From positions 9,916,271 to 9,980,270 of the forward strand of contig OZ234499.1 in the NCBI GenBank assembly GCA_965153455.1: DNA of 64,000 bases, read 5' to 3'. A program made the position numbers and the translations under genes. Of this stretch, positions 43,926 through 55,270 are shown piece by piece. A model generated the notes under the pieces. That model was not told where the DNA came from. It saw only the letters and a program-made list of their open reading frames with translations, and did no database searches. Positions within the stretch are counted from its first letter, which is position 1. Each line of letters starts with the position of its first letter. Source of the DNA: Sphagnum compactum. Lineage: Eukaryota; Bryophyta; Sphagnopsida; Sphagnales.

Positions 43926-44540
43926 TGAATTTTGCAACTTTGTTGAAACATTGAAAGCCCAGCAAATTTATGTAGAAGATAACAACTCTGCATTTCTCTG
44001 GTCAGGTGCGTTGAGGTCGAGTGCAGTGGTCTTGAAATTCTAGGGTGTCCTCCCAATGTTTTTTTGGGCATTTGTTGTGGTTCAGTAAGGTGACCTGCAC
44101 ATCTAATCTTTTGTATTATGTACAATTTCAGATCAGCAGTTCTGATGTTTCATCACTTCCTGCTGGTATTTGTGGAGATGCTTGAACATATTGAATTTTG
44201 ATGTCTTTGTTCATATTGTTTCCAAATGTTTTAGGATGTTGTGGCATGTATTTGGATGAAGTAGGATTTGCCTAGTCTGCTATTGTTGTTGTTTTCCTTT
44301 TGAATTGATGGATGTACAATTCATACATGAATTTAAGTTCTAATTTGTCCAAGGAAAGTTAGTTCAGTATTGATGGTTCACACTACAGATATTTTGTAGT
44401 TGGAATGGGTTTTATTTAATTTTTGGTGGGTCTACTGCATTAGGAAGAATGGGCCATTGTCACATGCTAGTTCTTTGTATCGTGTTTGTAATATTGCAAT
44501 ACTAAAACCTTCTGAGTGGCTGAAATTATCGATTTTTCAC

Positions 44541-44689
44541 TAATGAAGAAAGCTTTATAGCTTATCATGTTTGTGGCATGCTCAATTAGAGAAGTTGTAT
44601 ACTTACAAGTGATTAGAATCATGGTTTTTTCTCTAATGAAGAAGGCTTTATAGCTTATCATGTTTGCAGCATGCACAATTAGAAAAGTC
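44541..44689 (+). repeat. Direct repeat, 56-bp copies at 93-bp spacing
   Basis: TAATGAAGAA(A/G)GCTTTATAG followed by CTTATCATGTTTG begins at 44541 and again at 44634, with a few substitutions (TGGCATGCTC against CAGCATGCAC). Confidence 0.8.
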
Positions 44690-44880
44690 ATTGGAAACAA
44701 ATGGCGAAAAACTGTACTTGCATGAAAAGTTTATTTAAGTTAATGAAAGTTACAAAGTGAATTTCTTATGTTATACTGTAAAATTGCATATGGTTTGTGG
44801 TAATGGAGAGTGTTCTTTGTTTGTTCTTGCCTAGACACATAACAATAATAAAGCAATAATATACATGCATTCTCATCTCT

Positions 44881-44976
44881 GTCATGAGACTTGTAAGCAA
44901 TTCACAAATGGATTATAGAAGAATAATAGTCATGAGACTTGTAAGCAATTCACAAATGGATTATAGAAGAAATTAT
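44881..44976 (+). repeat. Near-perfect 48-bp tandem duplication
   Basis: CATGAGACTTGTAAGCAATT followed by CACAAATGGATTATAGAAGAA occurs at 44883 and 44931. The copies are essentially identical, so this duplication is recent or a polymorphic minisatellite. Confidence 0.85.
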
Positions 44977-45621
44977 TGTGCAGTTTTCCTTCAAAAAGAG
45001 TGTAAATTTCAATTTCATGGACTTGTCATTGTCAGCCATTCTTTTGTAATTTTGTGTACTCTGATGAGTGTCCCTTATTATAAATGGTTCAATTCATGCC
45101 TTATGTCAAAGGCCATTCAAAATATTGGTGCAAAGCCACTAGTAAATATATGAAAACTTCACAATTCCCATGTATGAAGCTTTCACACCAGTCTTTGGAG
45201 AAAAATGAAGAACCGCTTTTTATTGTGATTGGAAATTAGGTAGCATGCATGCTGGTCACAAACACCAAAAGTGGTCCACGTTTACTATAATTCAATACTT
45301 ATTGACACCAAAGTTATTATAGAACTAGAAATGGTACTTTTGACTCCAACTTGTAAAAACCTAATTGTTTATAATCTTTCCATCTCAGCAACCGACAGCT
45401 GCAGTAAAATACTAGTGTGGATGCTTTGTGCTGACTTGACAACCACACTAAGTATTTAATTTACCCTCGATCGCAATTAGAAATCCACACTTCGCAAATT
45501 CTCAAAATCCTCAAAATATATTATGTACTGCATAATCATTGTACAAGTTCAAAAAGCTGAACTCAAATTAAAAAAAGGGTATAACTTGTTGACATGGAAG
45601 GTTTTTGGTATTTGGTGTCCT

Positions 45622-46515
45622 TTAGTGGAATACGGGGCTGTGAGTGAACAGTTCCGTGACAATGAGAGCGGAGAAGCCGATCATGGCCAGTCGCCCATTC
45701 CATCGCTCTGCGGTGGCTGTGAAGGGACCGAAGCTGCGAGCATCTGTGGATTCGCCGCTCATGATCGGCACCAATGATGCATATGTAAGTAGTTGAATTG
45801 CTCCCACGAAGTAAACAAGGCCAGTTGAAGCTGGTGAGAAGAGCTGTTCCAGTACCGTCAAGCCCGTCATCTTCTCTGCAACTACAGCCCACACGAATCC
45901 CAACATTGCCTGCCAACCCAAAATTCCATCACCCAATTTCATCAAACATTCGGTTGCCCAAATTGTGGGTTCCAGCCAGTGTTTCTGTTTTTGGCGAGTT
46001 TTCGGCGACAAGAAAAGGAATCGAAAAACTAAAGAATTGCTTTCAAAATTTGGCGACTGAAAAACTCCTAAAAGAAAAACGCTGCTTACCAGTCGGCCAT
46101 TGATCGTCTCGGGTGCAGCGCCATCGAATGCAAAGACACTCCAGAATGATCTGCTGCCTGTTTCAGGTCTCCTCTCCAGTTCTGGGCGTGGGTAAAACGA
46201 ACCGGAATTCGGTTTCGCTCCGAATACCGATTGCTTCTCGGATTCGTTCGATTCTTGGTTTCTTAGAATATCGTCCTTGGTGATTTCATGCTTCGTGCTC
46301 CGGTCGACAGAATTCTTCACATCAGCCAAAGGACTAGGACCTTTGCCATCGCCGGCCTGGCAACGTACTCGCCCTGCAATTGAGGTCATCAACCTGGGAG
46401 TAGTTGCTAAGTGAGCATGGCCAAGCTTACTGAGACTGCTACTTTGAACCGGCAAGGCCTGTAAACCTCCGAGATTCATTGATACCATCATCTGTGACAT
46501 TGTACTTGCTGCCAT
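45622..46515 (-). CDS. ELIP: Early light-induced protein (ELIP), chloroplast thylakoid, 2 exons
   Basis: Exons 46515-46090 and 45909-45622 join in phase 0 to give 237 residues. The Ser/Thr/Met-rich N-terminus (MAASTMSQMMVSMNLGGL) up to about residue 50 looks like a chloroplast transit peptide, and a variable acidic/Ser region follows. Helix 1 carries the chlorophyll-binding motif PETINGRLAMLGF (ligands E136 and N139). Helix 2 is about 172-192 (GLVYFVGAIQLLTYASL). Helix 3 carries AERWNGRLAMIGF (E210, N213). ELIPs belong to the LHC superfamily; they accumulate in thylakoids under high light, desiccation or cold, binding chlorophyll and xanthophyll for photoprotection. The 180-bp intron is a multiple of three with no in-frame stop, so retention would insert 60 residues before helix 1's conserved half. 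The gene looks intact. Confidence 0.93.
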   Translation of the reverse strand: MAASTMSQMMVSMNLGGLQALPVQSSSLSKLGHAHLATTPRLMTSIAGRVRCQAGDGKGPSPLADVKNSVDRSTKHEITKDDILRNQESNESEKQSVFGAKPNSGSFYPRPELERRPETGSRSFWSVFAFDGAAPETINGRLVSSVFLLGVFQSPNFESNSLVFRFLFLSPKTRQKQKHWLEPTIWATECLMKLGDGILGWQAMLGFVWAVVAEKMTGLTVLEQLFSPASTGLVYFVGAIQLLTYASLVPIMSGESTDARSFGPFTATAERWNGRLAMIGFSALIVTELFTHSPVFH

Positions 46516-47000
46516 GTTGTCTTCCCGATCAACGGGACTGATTCAGACGAAGCAAAAACTTAAAACAAAACCAGCTTTTGAAAAAAAATCAGCAAAACTC
46601 TGCGAAAAATGGACTCAGAGTAACAGAAATTGCAGAACAAAAACAAGAATTTACTGTGAGTGTGGACGAGAGGCAAGAGCAATCAAAACAGAATTGATGC
46701 GACAATGCGAACACACAACCACTATATAAATATACACGAGTGTTCAAAGCTGATGTTACGGATCCTTGGCTACGAGGAATTCATGGGTCCGTTGGTCATC
46801 AGGCGATGGGTGGGTTTCAACGTTATCAGTGTGCCAAAAAAATCCGGCTGCATAGCTTGCCAATGTGGCGAATTCACGCAATCGGACAGAGAGAAAGGAG
46901 ACGCATGGCTGCAGCAAGTCGTAGGGGGCGTGGCGGACAACGAGAACCGCTACGCTGCAACAGAGCAGGAAGCTCAAGTGTTGGCATGTAGCACGTCCAT
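46516..47000 (-). promoter_or_regulatory. ELIP promoter and leader with TATA box
   Basis: A TATA element (TATATTTATATA on the minus strand, 46734-46723) lies about 208 bp upstream of the ELIP ATG. This puts the transcription start near 46.69 kb and the leader near 180 bases. An ACGT-core element (CACGTC, 46992-46997) lies about 260 bp further upstream. ACGT cores are common light- and ABA-response sites in plants, but one occurrence is weak evidence. An open plus-strand frame across this region is not a gene. Confidence 0.55.
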
Positions 47001-47039
47001 TCTTTTAGGGTTTTCTTTTAGGGCTGACCATTTGCCTTT

Positions 47040-47117
47040 TGTATTTCTCTCAAGTGTGAAAAGGCCTAAATGTAGACAAGGGAAAAGTCCTGTATTTCTC
47101 TCAAGTGTGAAAAGGCC
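47040..47117 (+). repeat. 27-bp direct repeat upstream of ELIP
   Basis: TGTATTTCTCTCAAGTGTGA followed by AAAGGCC is present exactly at 47040-47066 and 47091-47117, 51 bp apart. It lies about 310-390 bp upstream of the ELIP TATA box, so it could be part of the distal promoter. Confidence 0.8.
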
Positions 47118-47220
47118 AAAAGGCAAACAGAGGATGATGGATAGAACTTGGCTCCTTATGCACAAGTTTCCAATGTGCACTTTGTTTTCTTTGAGAGAAG
47201 AAGCCTTGTTGGGCTTGGCC

Positions 47221-50200
47221 TAAAGAAATAAATGGTTCTTTCAATTTTGATATCATGTATTGAAAATTGATTAGTAGGGTCGAAATGAGTCAAAATCTAT
47301 GTCAAAAGGTTTATTTTTTACATATGTAAAAAACATATATTAATGTGGTACGTGCCACTTTAATAGTATGTTAATTATGGCAAGTTGTGCTTATCATTAA
47401 TATGGATGTTATGAAGTTTAAATTGAGTTATTATATGTTTCAATTTTGAATTTTAGTTTGAGCAAAGGATGCTTAACAACTTCATTCAATAGCATTACTT
47501 TTATAAAGGTCTCCTTAATTTTCATAATATAATTTTTTTAATTTGAATAAAAAATAATAATGAAAGATTATTAGACACATTTAAAAAACACTTAAAATTT
47601 CTTTTTTTTTTTGTGTCTTTCAAAATTGAAGGTCTATTTAAAATTCATTAGTCTTTAATGACATGTAAATGTGGTGCAATGTTTAAAACAAAGTTATAGT
47701 TTATAATACAAGAAACTAAAGTTTAAAATGTCAAAATATTTCAGTTTGATTTGAAATTGTGATCATGTTTTAAGACAAAATGTAAAATTTGTGCATGTAA
47801 AAAAAACAAATGAAAAACTGATTAATGCAAAACATGTCACATATTGGGACAATTATAAATATAATAAATAATAAGTTGCAAAAGTTTTCATTCAAAAATT
47901 ACTTTCTATGATTTTATTTATTTATTTATTTGACAAAATGACTTTAAAAGGACATAACCTTTAATCTGAATTAAATATTGAATATTGGCATGTTCAATAT
48001 TGTTTGGACCTATCAAGAATCCTAGTTCATCACATTTGTAGGTTGGATTCCATCTTTTGTTGCTACCATTTTTCACCCATACAGGCGCGTAGACGGGGGG
48101 TTGTTTAGGTCATTTAGGCGGCGTCGCCTCCAATCGCCTAGACTAGACATGCTTGCCCATACACAACACCACATGAAAATGACCATAGTTGAAATTTAGG
48201 TGTAACTTAATATTGATTTATGGGTGTTATGTAAGAAAGAATATCTTTATTGCTTACATGAAACCTTTGGGTTGATACTTGAAACTAACCATCTACAAAA
48301 AAAATTACTAATGGAATTTTCTTTGAAGTTTGAATCCTTATGAAATGGGGCATCCTTGCAAGATATTGACATATTGGATGTAACATTTTCATTGTCCATA
48401 TGCATTTGCCATTAATTGGAAGTAGAGATGCTTATCACATATTGTGTTTTTTAAGAAAAATGACCTTTTGTTTTTAAATTTCATAATTTCCTTTTTTTGG
48501 TTTATTTTTGCAATTTGAAGTGCTATGGGTGACCCAAATTAAAATTTACATTAACAATTTAAACTCTAGAGGCAAAGGAACAACAATTTTTTTTTGAAAA
48601 AGATGAATTTGTTAAATTTTAAATTGTGAATTAGGCCAATAACCAAACATTGACCCCACTTATTTTTGACAACCATATCCTCTTCATTTTGTGTCTTTTT
48701 TGAGCAATCTAAATGGCTATTGTTGCCCCAAATCAAAGTCTAAAAAAACCTTTGGCACTTGAGAAGCAAAATACAATGCATTAGGATTTAAAACTCTTTA
48801 AAAACTTAAGTGTTTGTTTACTTGCATGTCATGTAATAGTTGCAAGTGAGTTGTAACTAGGATGCAATTAAGTTTTTATCCCATATTGTTTGTCCCACTT
48901 TTCAAATTTGTAAAATATATAAGTGCACTAAGAATTCCAGAAAAAAATGACATTTGGTGTATACCAATAGAAAAAGGTTTGGTTTTAAAGGTTAAACCCA
49001 ATCCAATTAAATATCCTAGATTACCTACCTACCTAGCCTAAACCTACCTACCTGTTTACTTAAGCCTAAATACTACCTACCTATCCTAGGAAATGTAGGT
49101 AGTAATGTCTTACTACATTAGGCCTACTTACCTATTGATTTAAGTGCCATTGGTCAACATTTTATCAACATTAAGTTGAATGATATAAATTAAATGAATA
49201 ATTTTTTTAATATCAAAATAAATTTAAAATTACCATGTGTCCATTAATAATTTGTTAGCATATCATTGCCATGCCAACGCACTAGTGCTTATGTAGTCGC
49301 ACAATAATTGTAACATAATGATATAGTAGTTGCAACGTAATGGCATAATAGTTATAACATAATGACATAATAGTTGCAATGTAATGGCAAAGTAGTTGCA
49401 ATGGTCTATCTGTAACATAGTTGCATGAGTTGCATATGTATACAATTTCATATATAGTGAGTTGTGTTGTTGCGATTTTCGCACTTTGTTTGATAGCAAT
49501 CAAGGTACAAAAATATTTGAGTTGCAATTGGTCACTGCAATTCATAATTGCAAGTCAAACCTAGTTGCAAGTCTAGTTGTAAAACATTTATTTTCTCTTA
49601 GTGTCCTTTTCATCTTTAGATATAATGGGTGTTTTCCTTGCTTGATCAAGTGGGTTTATATTGTCTCCAATTGCATTTGCCTTCTACAAGCTTTTTATGC
49701 AAAGAAATGACAAATTGATGTAATCCATCTCTTGCTCATAACACAACTTTTCATCGTGCCTTTGGATTCTACTCGGATAACATAAAGGCAAATGCCTTCC
49801 GTTGTCCTTTAGTTCATGATCCATGTTTGAACTTTGTGTGCGTGTGATTTTGCAATCTTAAAAATGAGCATTTATCCCCAATGACTATTGCATTTGGAAG
49901 AAGAATCAAACATGCAAGTAAAGCGACTCAAGGAAATGCACGAGTATGGAATTCTGCAAGTTAGAATTCTACAAATGTCTACCAAAAGGTTTAAAGTCAC
50001 AAAGTTAAGTGAAAATTTTGTAGAGAAGAGAAATAATCAAGAACCTCAATCCTCGAAATAGGAGTCCTCTAAGGTTGAAAGTTACGGCTAGGTTCTACCA
50101 AATTGTGATTCAATGGTCTATGAAAAATACTGATATATTCAACAATTTTGTAATTTTAACAATTCATACTCTAATTCTTATTGTAGAGTATTCAAATTAA

Positions 50201-50950
50201 AAATATTAAAAGTCACATTCGTCAACAAAACTCAAAACAGCAAAGAAAATACGAAGAATAAAATGTACAATCAATTTTTATTTCTTTTGCTGAAAGTAAG
50301 CATTTCTTCAAAGGTCAAAAACCACAAAGAGTTTCTGCTTCCACCTTTAACAACTACTAATTCTTCAAAATCATCTAAGAAAATAACCAAAGGGCTTGAT
50401 CAATACCCCTGTTAAACTTTTAATGACCCTTCAAGAGGTCATCTTCTATACTCTATAAGTTGCAAAACAATAAAAAAATTTGAAAACTTGCCACTTTGAC
50501 AATCCAATCACTACCAAAGGTAAAACAATTCAAAATTTCAAAAAATTTAGCCCTTTAACACATGCATGTTCCAACTTGCTACATTAAGTTTCCCTCATGG
50601 CACCAAAGATGAAAAATTTCAAATCCACAAGGTTGCTTTGTAATTGGTAAATGAAATTCTTCTAGTGGTCGATTGCTGTGTAGTTCTTTCTAAGTTCATT
50701 GTCTTTCAACAGTGATCAAGATCCGCTCCCCCCATAATGATGGCCTTTTGTGCTATACAGTTCAATTCTTGCCATCCATTGATTACAATTCTCAAATCAT
50801 GGGTGACAAAAATTACCTACTAGCCTAGCCCTCACATAAAGACCAAGACAAAATGAATCAAAGTTGGACCTGCTGCCTGAAAAGAACAAAACAACCAAAA
50901 TATTGGACAAATTATGCACATTTCATTGATGGGTAGCTACTAAGTACACA
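47221..50950. other. AT-rich spacer
   Basis: Highly A/T-rich. The only notable feature is low-complexity CTACCTACCTAG sequence at 49.02-49.14 kb and GTAATGGCATAATAGTTGCA-like short repeats at 49.30-49.40 kb. The frames they create (49263-49545 -) are repeat artefacts. No gene is seen. Confidence 0.4.
49298..49405 (+). repeat. Short tandem repeat, TAATGGCATAATAGTTGCAA type
   Basis: Imperfect copies of a unit of about 20 bp (TAATGACATAATAGTTGCAA and variants such as TAACATAATGATATAGTAGT) run through this segment. They give spurious tyrosine-rich open frames on the minus strand. Confidence 0.6.
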
Positions 50951-50970
50951 AGGTGCTTATGAGAAGCTCA

Positions 50971-51130
50971 ACCTGGTTTTCCTTTCCCATTGTGCAAGAA
51001 AGGCACTGGATTCATCTTGATTTTCTATTTGTATCAACATGTGCCTAGCTACGACCTGGTTCTTCTCTTCCATTGTGCAAGAAAGGCACTGGTTCATCTT
51101 GATCTTCAATGCATCAACATGTGTTTGCAA
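50971..51130 (-). repeat. Two-copy tandem duplication of 83 bp
   Basis: ACCTGGTT...CCATTGTGCAAGAAAGGCACTGG...TCATCTTGAT...CATCAACATGTG begins at 50971 and again at 51054. Copies are diverged by several substitutions and indels. Confidence 0.75.
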
Positions 51131-51324
51131 GTATGAAGCAAACATATTGAATATAAGGATGCATTTCAAAATCAACATTCAACACATTTAGCACCTTGAA
51201 CAACTAAATCATATTCACCTCCATTTGCTGCACATGGCAATTTGCACCCCACACTAATTAAGTGGTTCATCCACAGCAAAAAGGGATGAAAGTGCACTAA
51301 GTTCACTATCTAGGTCAACTGCAG

Positions 51325-51560
51325 CATACAATGGATGAAACTAATCTTTCTTGTCGTTCTCTTGGGTGACATACAATGGATGAAATTGATACTTAGTATC
51401 CTTCTCTTTGGCGGCATAATACTGAAACTGATATGCCTTTGTCTTTGGCGGCATACATACAATGGATGAAATTAATCCTTCTTATCCTTCTCTTTGGCAT
51501 CATAGTACAATGGTAGAAACTGATATTTCTTGTCCTCGTATTATGCGGTATGCAATGGAT
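51325..51560. repeat. Tandem repeat, ACAATGGATGAAA...CCTTCTCTTTGGCGGCAT, 4-5 copies
   Basis: Units of about 50-60 bp share ACAATGG(A)T(A)GAAA, then CTTNTTATCCTTCTCTTTGGC and a GGCAT end. They lie immediately downstream of the stop codon of the minus-strand gene at 51586, so they may form part of its 3' UTR. Confidence 0.65.
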
Positions 51561-51585
51561 GACTGAATCGTGTGCTTATTGCCTT

Positions 51586-52191
51586 TCAGATCAGTAAAGC
51601 ATCATTGTGAACCTTGTTGATGCCATGATCTAACACGCACTGAAAACCTTTGAAGGGTTTGAGATTGGGAGCCTCTGGAATGAACCTTTGTCCACTCTTT
51701 TCATCAGTGCTGGACATAAATGTACTACACAAAACAAACCAAAAAAAAAAAAGCTCACCCAAAGGTAACCAACCACATGTCATCTGCATCAGACTGATTC
51801 TGTTTTGGCATGTAGGTACTCTCTCTGAATTGTTCCTTACTTGCAACATGTGAATCCTTCATGCAAATTTTCTTGGTTCAGATCCAACTTTGCAGGCCAA
51901 TGTAGGTAGTTAAGAGGTCATCCTTATGTTAGATCATTGCAATATTCTGACCTTGTTCTGCATGCTGGAGGGATTCTCTTGCTCATTTGCCAAGGTATTT
52001 CTCAAGCTAATTTCCTTCATCAGGGATTCTATCATGGCTATAGGGCTGGGTTCTTGTTCTTCCTCCTTTTTGCAATTTACTTGAATGTGATTCTCTCTCA
52101 GTAAAATTTGTTTGTCAGTCTTTGCAACATGGGGAATACAACCATCCAAATGTGTACTGGAGAAAACAGTTGTAGACGCAACTGTTGACAC
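51586..52191 (-). CDS. 3' exons of an unrecognised gene (partial)
   Basis: Three segments join with correct GT-AG sites and phases. Exon 52191(or less)-51952 ends in SSMQNK before GTCAGA. Exon 51835-51759 (EQFRESTYMPKQNQSDADDM, then WLVTF) ends in phase 2 before GTGAGC. Terminal exon 51724-51586 restores the frame (Gly codon split GG/T) and encodes TFMSSTDEKSGQRFIPEAPN...KVHNDALLI before a TGA. Introns are 116 and 34 bases; the second is very short. The 5' part of the first segment is uncertain. A possible further exon reading ECLQDEIHCLQCRSRESDLC lies at 52247-52182 in another frame. Composition is Glu/Lys/Gln-rich and soluble. I recognise no domain. It may be a real gene missing its 5' exons or a decayed copy. 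Confidence 0.35.
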
Positions 52192-52298
52192 AAATCACTT
52201 TCTCTACTTCTGCATTGAAGGCAGTGGATTTCATCTTGAAGACATTCGGCAAAGTATGTGTGGCATGGATACACCCAAGCATTTTTTATCACTTGCAT

Positions 52299-53376
52299 GC
52301 TGAAAAAGTTCTGAAGGGGGAAAAAGTTGACTCAGTCAGCCAGTTTCATTAGTGCACTGCAGAAGGTTTTGTGCCTGACAATACTCCCATTGTTGGAAAG
52401 CTTAAACAAGGTGTGATAACTCTGACTTGTGACATTGAATATCTAAAGAAAGGTTAGAGTGTGACATTTGCCTCTATGATATAAGCAGCATAGATATGGA
52501 AATGGTTGGTGACTCATCGATGTTCTGGCAGATGCCTGCCTTGCATTGTCAAGGCTGGGCCGTCAAGTCTCTTTGCTAGATGCCCACAAAAATCTGATCT
52601 ATCAAGACTTCTTGGATGAGGCTAGCACTAGTGATGACAATTATGCATAGGCCGTCTCTAGGAGTACGGAAATCATTGGAGAACATTGCCTTGTCACAAT
52701 TTTCCACTGGCTGCAGAAACACACAAGAAGCCCTTGGTTTGGCTGATCTGATCTGTCTGCTGCTGGCAGACGGTGAATATGGCAAAGTAAGACATCAGAG
52801 AGGCAATCAGGTATGCAAAGAGAGCATTATGTCTGTGTAAGCGAGATCATGCAATCAAACTTCAGCAATTGTATTTCATGGTTGCTGAGCACACAGTTCT
52901 TTCCAGCAGACATTGTGTCAGGGTTTCTGTCAGATTCCTGTTGGTGTTTGACATTTGTACAGAGGGTAGAGGGTTGGAAAATGCACCATTTTCATGTGCC
53001 AAGCACAAGCTCTGGAAGCAAAATACATGGTCTGATAAGTCCAGAGGTATGCATCAGTTTCCTTCATCATTTTCAGCTGTAAATTTGATTCTACACAGTT
53101 GTTACTTTTGTGCAGCAATCAGATGTTGAACGATGCTTCATGGATTGTGTGACTGCACCCAAGTAACCAGTGAATCAGGCATGTTTTGCTGAATGGAGTT
53201 CTTGGTGCATCTTCAGTCCAAGCATCCTAGTAAGGATGAGTTTCTTGTGGCAAAACGTTTCAAGACTAGATTGCCATACTTGCAAGTCCACTTCAACAGT
53301 TCTGTAAATTTGTTATTCTCCATTCTGTGTTTGCAACAGTGTAGTAACATCATTCTAACTGAGAGCCACAGCAGGA
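52299..53376. other. Spacer of moderate AT content, no assignable exon
   Basis: Composition resembles intron or UTR of the neighbouring genes rather than the AT-rich spacer. Short frames on both strands (for example 52616-52840 +, 52576-52785 -) could be exon relics, but none is recognisable. Confidence 0.3.
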
Positions 53377-55270
53377 ATGGGGAGTGTGGCACTTCCTACG
53401 AAGGAGGCAGCAGCTGTGCGGCAAAGAGGCCCTGAGGTGGCAGTGCTGGCAGTGAGATTCAAACATGATGGAAAGTACTGTCTGAGCTGTGGCAAGGAGT
53501 GCACTCTTTGTCTGTGGGCAGAGTAGGTACTAATTAACAGAGACCCTCTCTTGCTCTTAAGCAATTCTCTGCAGGCTTGCCAATGGCTGTTCTTTCCTCA
53601 CAGACTCACAGTACCACAACAAGCTGCTACTTCCAGCATTCAACCGAGAACTTAGATTATTGATCAAACCTTCACAAAGATGCACACCCTATTCTCTCAC
53701 CACATTCCTGCATGTGCCCAAGATCATTGTTCAGATTAGTGCCATCAGATGTACAATGGACTTTACAGCAAGGTTTCTTTTTCACACATGTACATAATGC
53801 AACATACTAGACAACACTCCACCAGCCTACACAGATCTTGAGACATGAAGAAACTGATGAGAACACCTGATTATCTACAGAGACCTATCAATTGCATTTA
53901 TGCATTGGACTTCTTCTGTAGAAAGGATTCTGCACACCACTATGTTGAACAACAACATCACTTGCACAATTTATGATCAATATTAGTAGACTCTATGTTG
54001 AATGGTGGAGTAAGACGTCTGCTTGTTAGAGCTGGCCTCTTTGAGGCTCTAATGTTGGGGTTCTTCTTGTGTACAACCTGCAGCAACAAATAGATTGCCT
54101 ATCTGGATGTGCATTTGCATGTGAACAAAGAGATTGTGCATCTGAGGAGACCAACAAACAGATTGGGGATCTGAGGTACAGCAAGTGCAAGAAACTGATT
54201 TCACTTCCTCTCCAACAACCCTGGCATCCTCTGCAATGTGGTAGGACTTCTCTATTTGCCCCTGCCTTCCTTTCCTGCCTGAATCTTCCCAAACAAGTCC
54301 TGAATTGCAGTGTTGCTCTTTGGTGATACCTTCAGTTTGCAACCTCATGATCACTATCTTTCTCTTAACCTTCCTTCCCCCATATGCAATCTGAATTTCT
54401 TCAGAAAGTGGGACTTGTATTAGTTTTTGCATGGGAAATGGAGTGGAGAGGAGGCAGGTCTGGAGTAGCAACCAGCCTCTGCATTCTGAGTGAGGAATGC
54501 TTGAGATATTGTCTGACCATATGTTGGTTCTTTGCTTTAGGGGATTGTCATGCTACCAACATGCCAAATTGCAGTTCCTGCACCTTCCCACCCAAGATTC
54601 TTCTTGAACATCATGAGCAGGAGGGCCTAAATGGAATCCTGGCTATCTGTAGTTGGTAGTGTCCATGTGTGCTCTCTCAACCCTTTCCTGCAGTCTCCTT
54701 GTATTTCAAGTGCAGTTTGAATGAAAAACCTCTTAGGTTTCAAAGAAGTGAACTCAAACATACACAGAGATGGCACTTGATACCAGCCTTGCTATCCACC
54801 ACATTCTTCAATTCTGATGATGAAGAACTTACCTTTATATGGTGGTTGGCTTTGCAGGTGTTTCCTTGATGTCACCACCTGTGTCTGTCTATGATTCCAG
54901 TACCAACAGTTCATTGGAGGTGCTGTCATGCAACAACTTCAAGATGGATTTGCTTGTAGCAGGGGAGTTTGTGTCAGCAAACACCACATGCATGCAACCC
55001 ACATATCAATGCAGTTCTGGTCTATATTCCTGAACAGAATAAAAGGAGGGTTTGCAAATGAGAGAAACACAGAAGATACATTTGCATTAGCTGTGGTACA
55101 GACAAACTGCTTGTCATTGGTGGCTGTGACATTGAAAGGATTCTTAGAACATAGTACTGTATCACCATGTCACCACAATTTGGCAGATACTTACAGGGTG
55201 AAATAGTTGACTGCTTCTCTACAGTCCTACATTGAACTATCAGGTCAAATAGACTCCTTGAAACAGAATT
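53377..55270 (+). pseudogene. Decayed WD40-repeat gene resembling WDR83/MORG1
   Basis: An ATG at 53377 opens 49 codons ending at TAG (53524-53526). They contain EVAVLAVRFKHDGKYCLSCG then KECTLCLW, a WD40 blade with the K-D-R-T-L-R-L-W signature changed to K-E-C-T-L-C-L-W; both Arg-to-Cys changes fit CGN-to-TGN. Later collinear segments resemble successive WDR83 blades. 54813-54900 matches a blade-2/3 stretch of the QVFLWDVTTGRV type, with a lost base and a stop. 55098-55160 reads TDKLLVIGGCD like TKTEIIGGSVDG. 55197-55214 reads GEIVDCFS like GQPVNCIS. 55243-55265 resembles the TLRLLDR codons. Spacing implies retained introns, so this is a duplicated rather than retroposed copy. MORG1 is a scaffold WD40 protein also found in spliceosomes. 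The first segment is clear; the later matches are by eye. Confidence 0.5.

Larger units (their letters stand above)
43926..45621. other. Spacer and ELIP downstream region
   Basis: No gene is recognisable. Two local duplications are listed separately. The last few hundred bases (45.4-45.6 kb) should include the ELIP 3' UTR on the minus strand. Confidence 0.4.

Noticed and set aside
46660-47223. Plus-strand open frame of 187 codons opposite the ELIP promoter
   Set aside because: It lacks an ATG start, overlaps the ELIP TATA box and leader region, and its repeated FLSSVKRPK comes from the 27-bp direct repeat.
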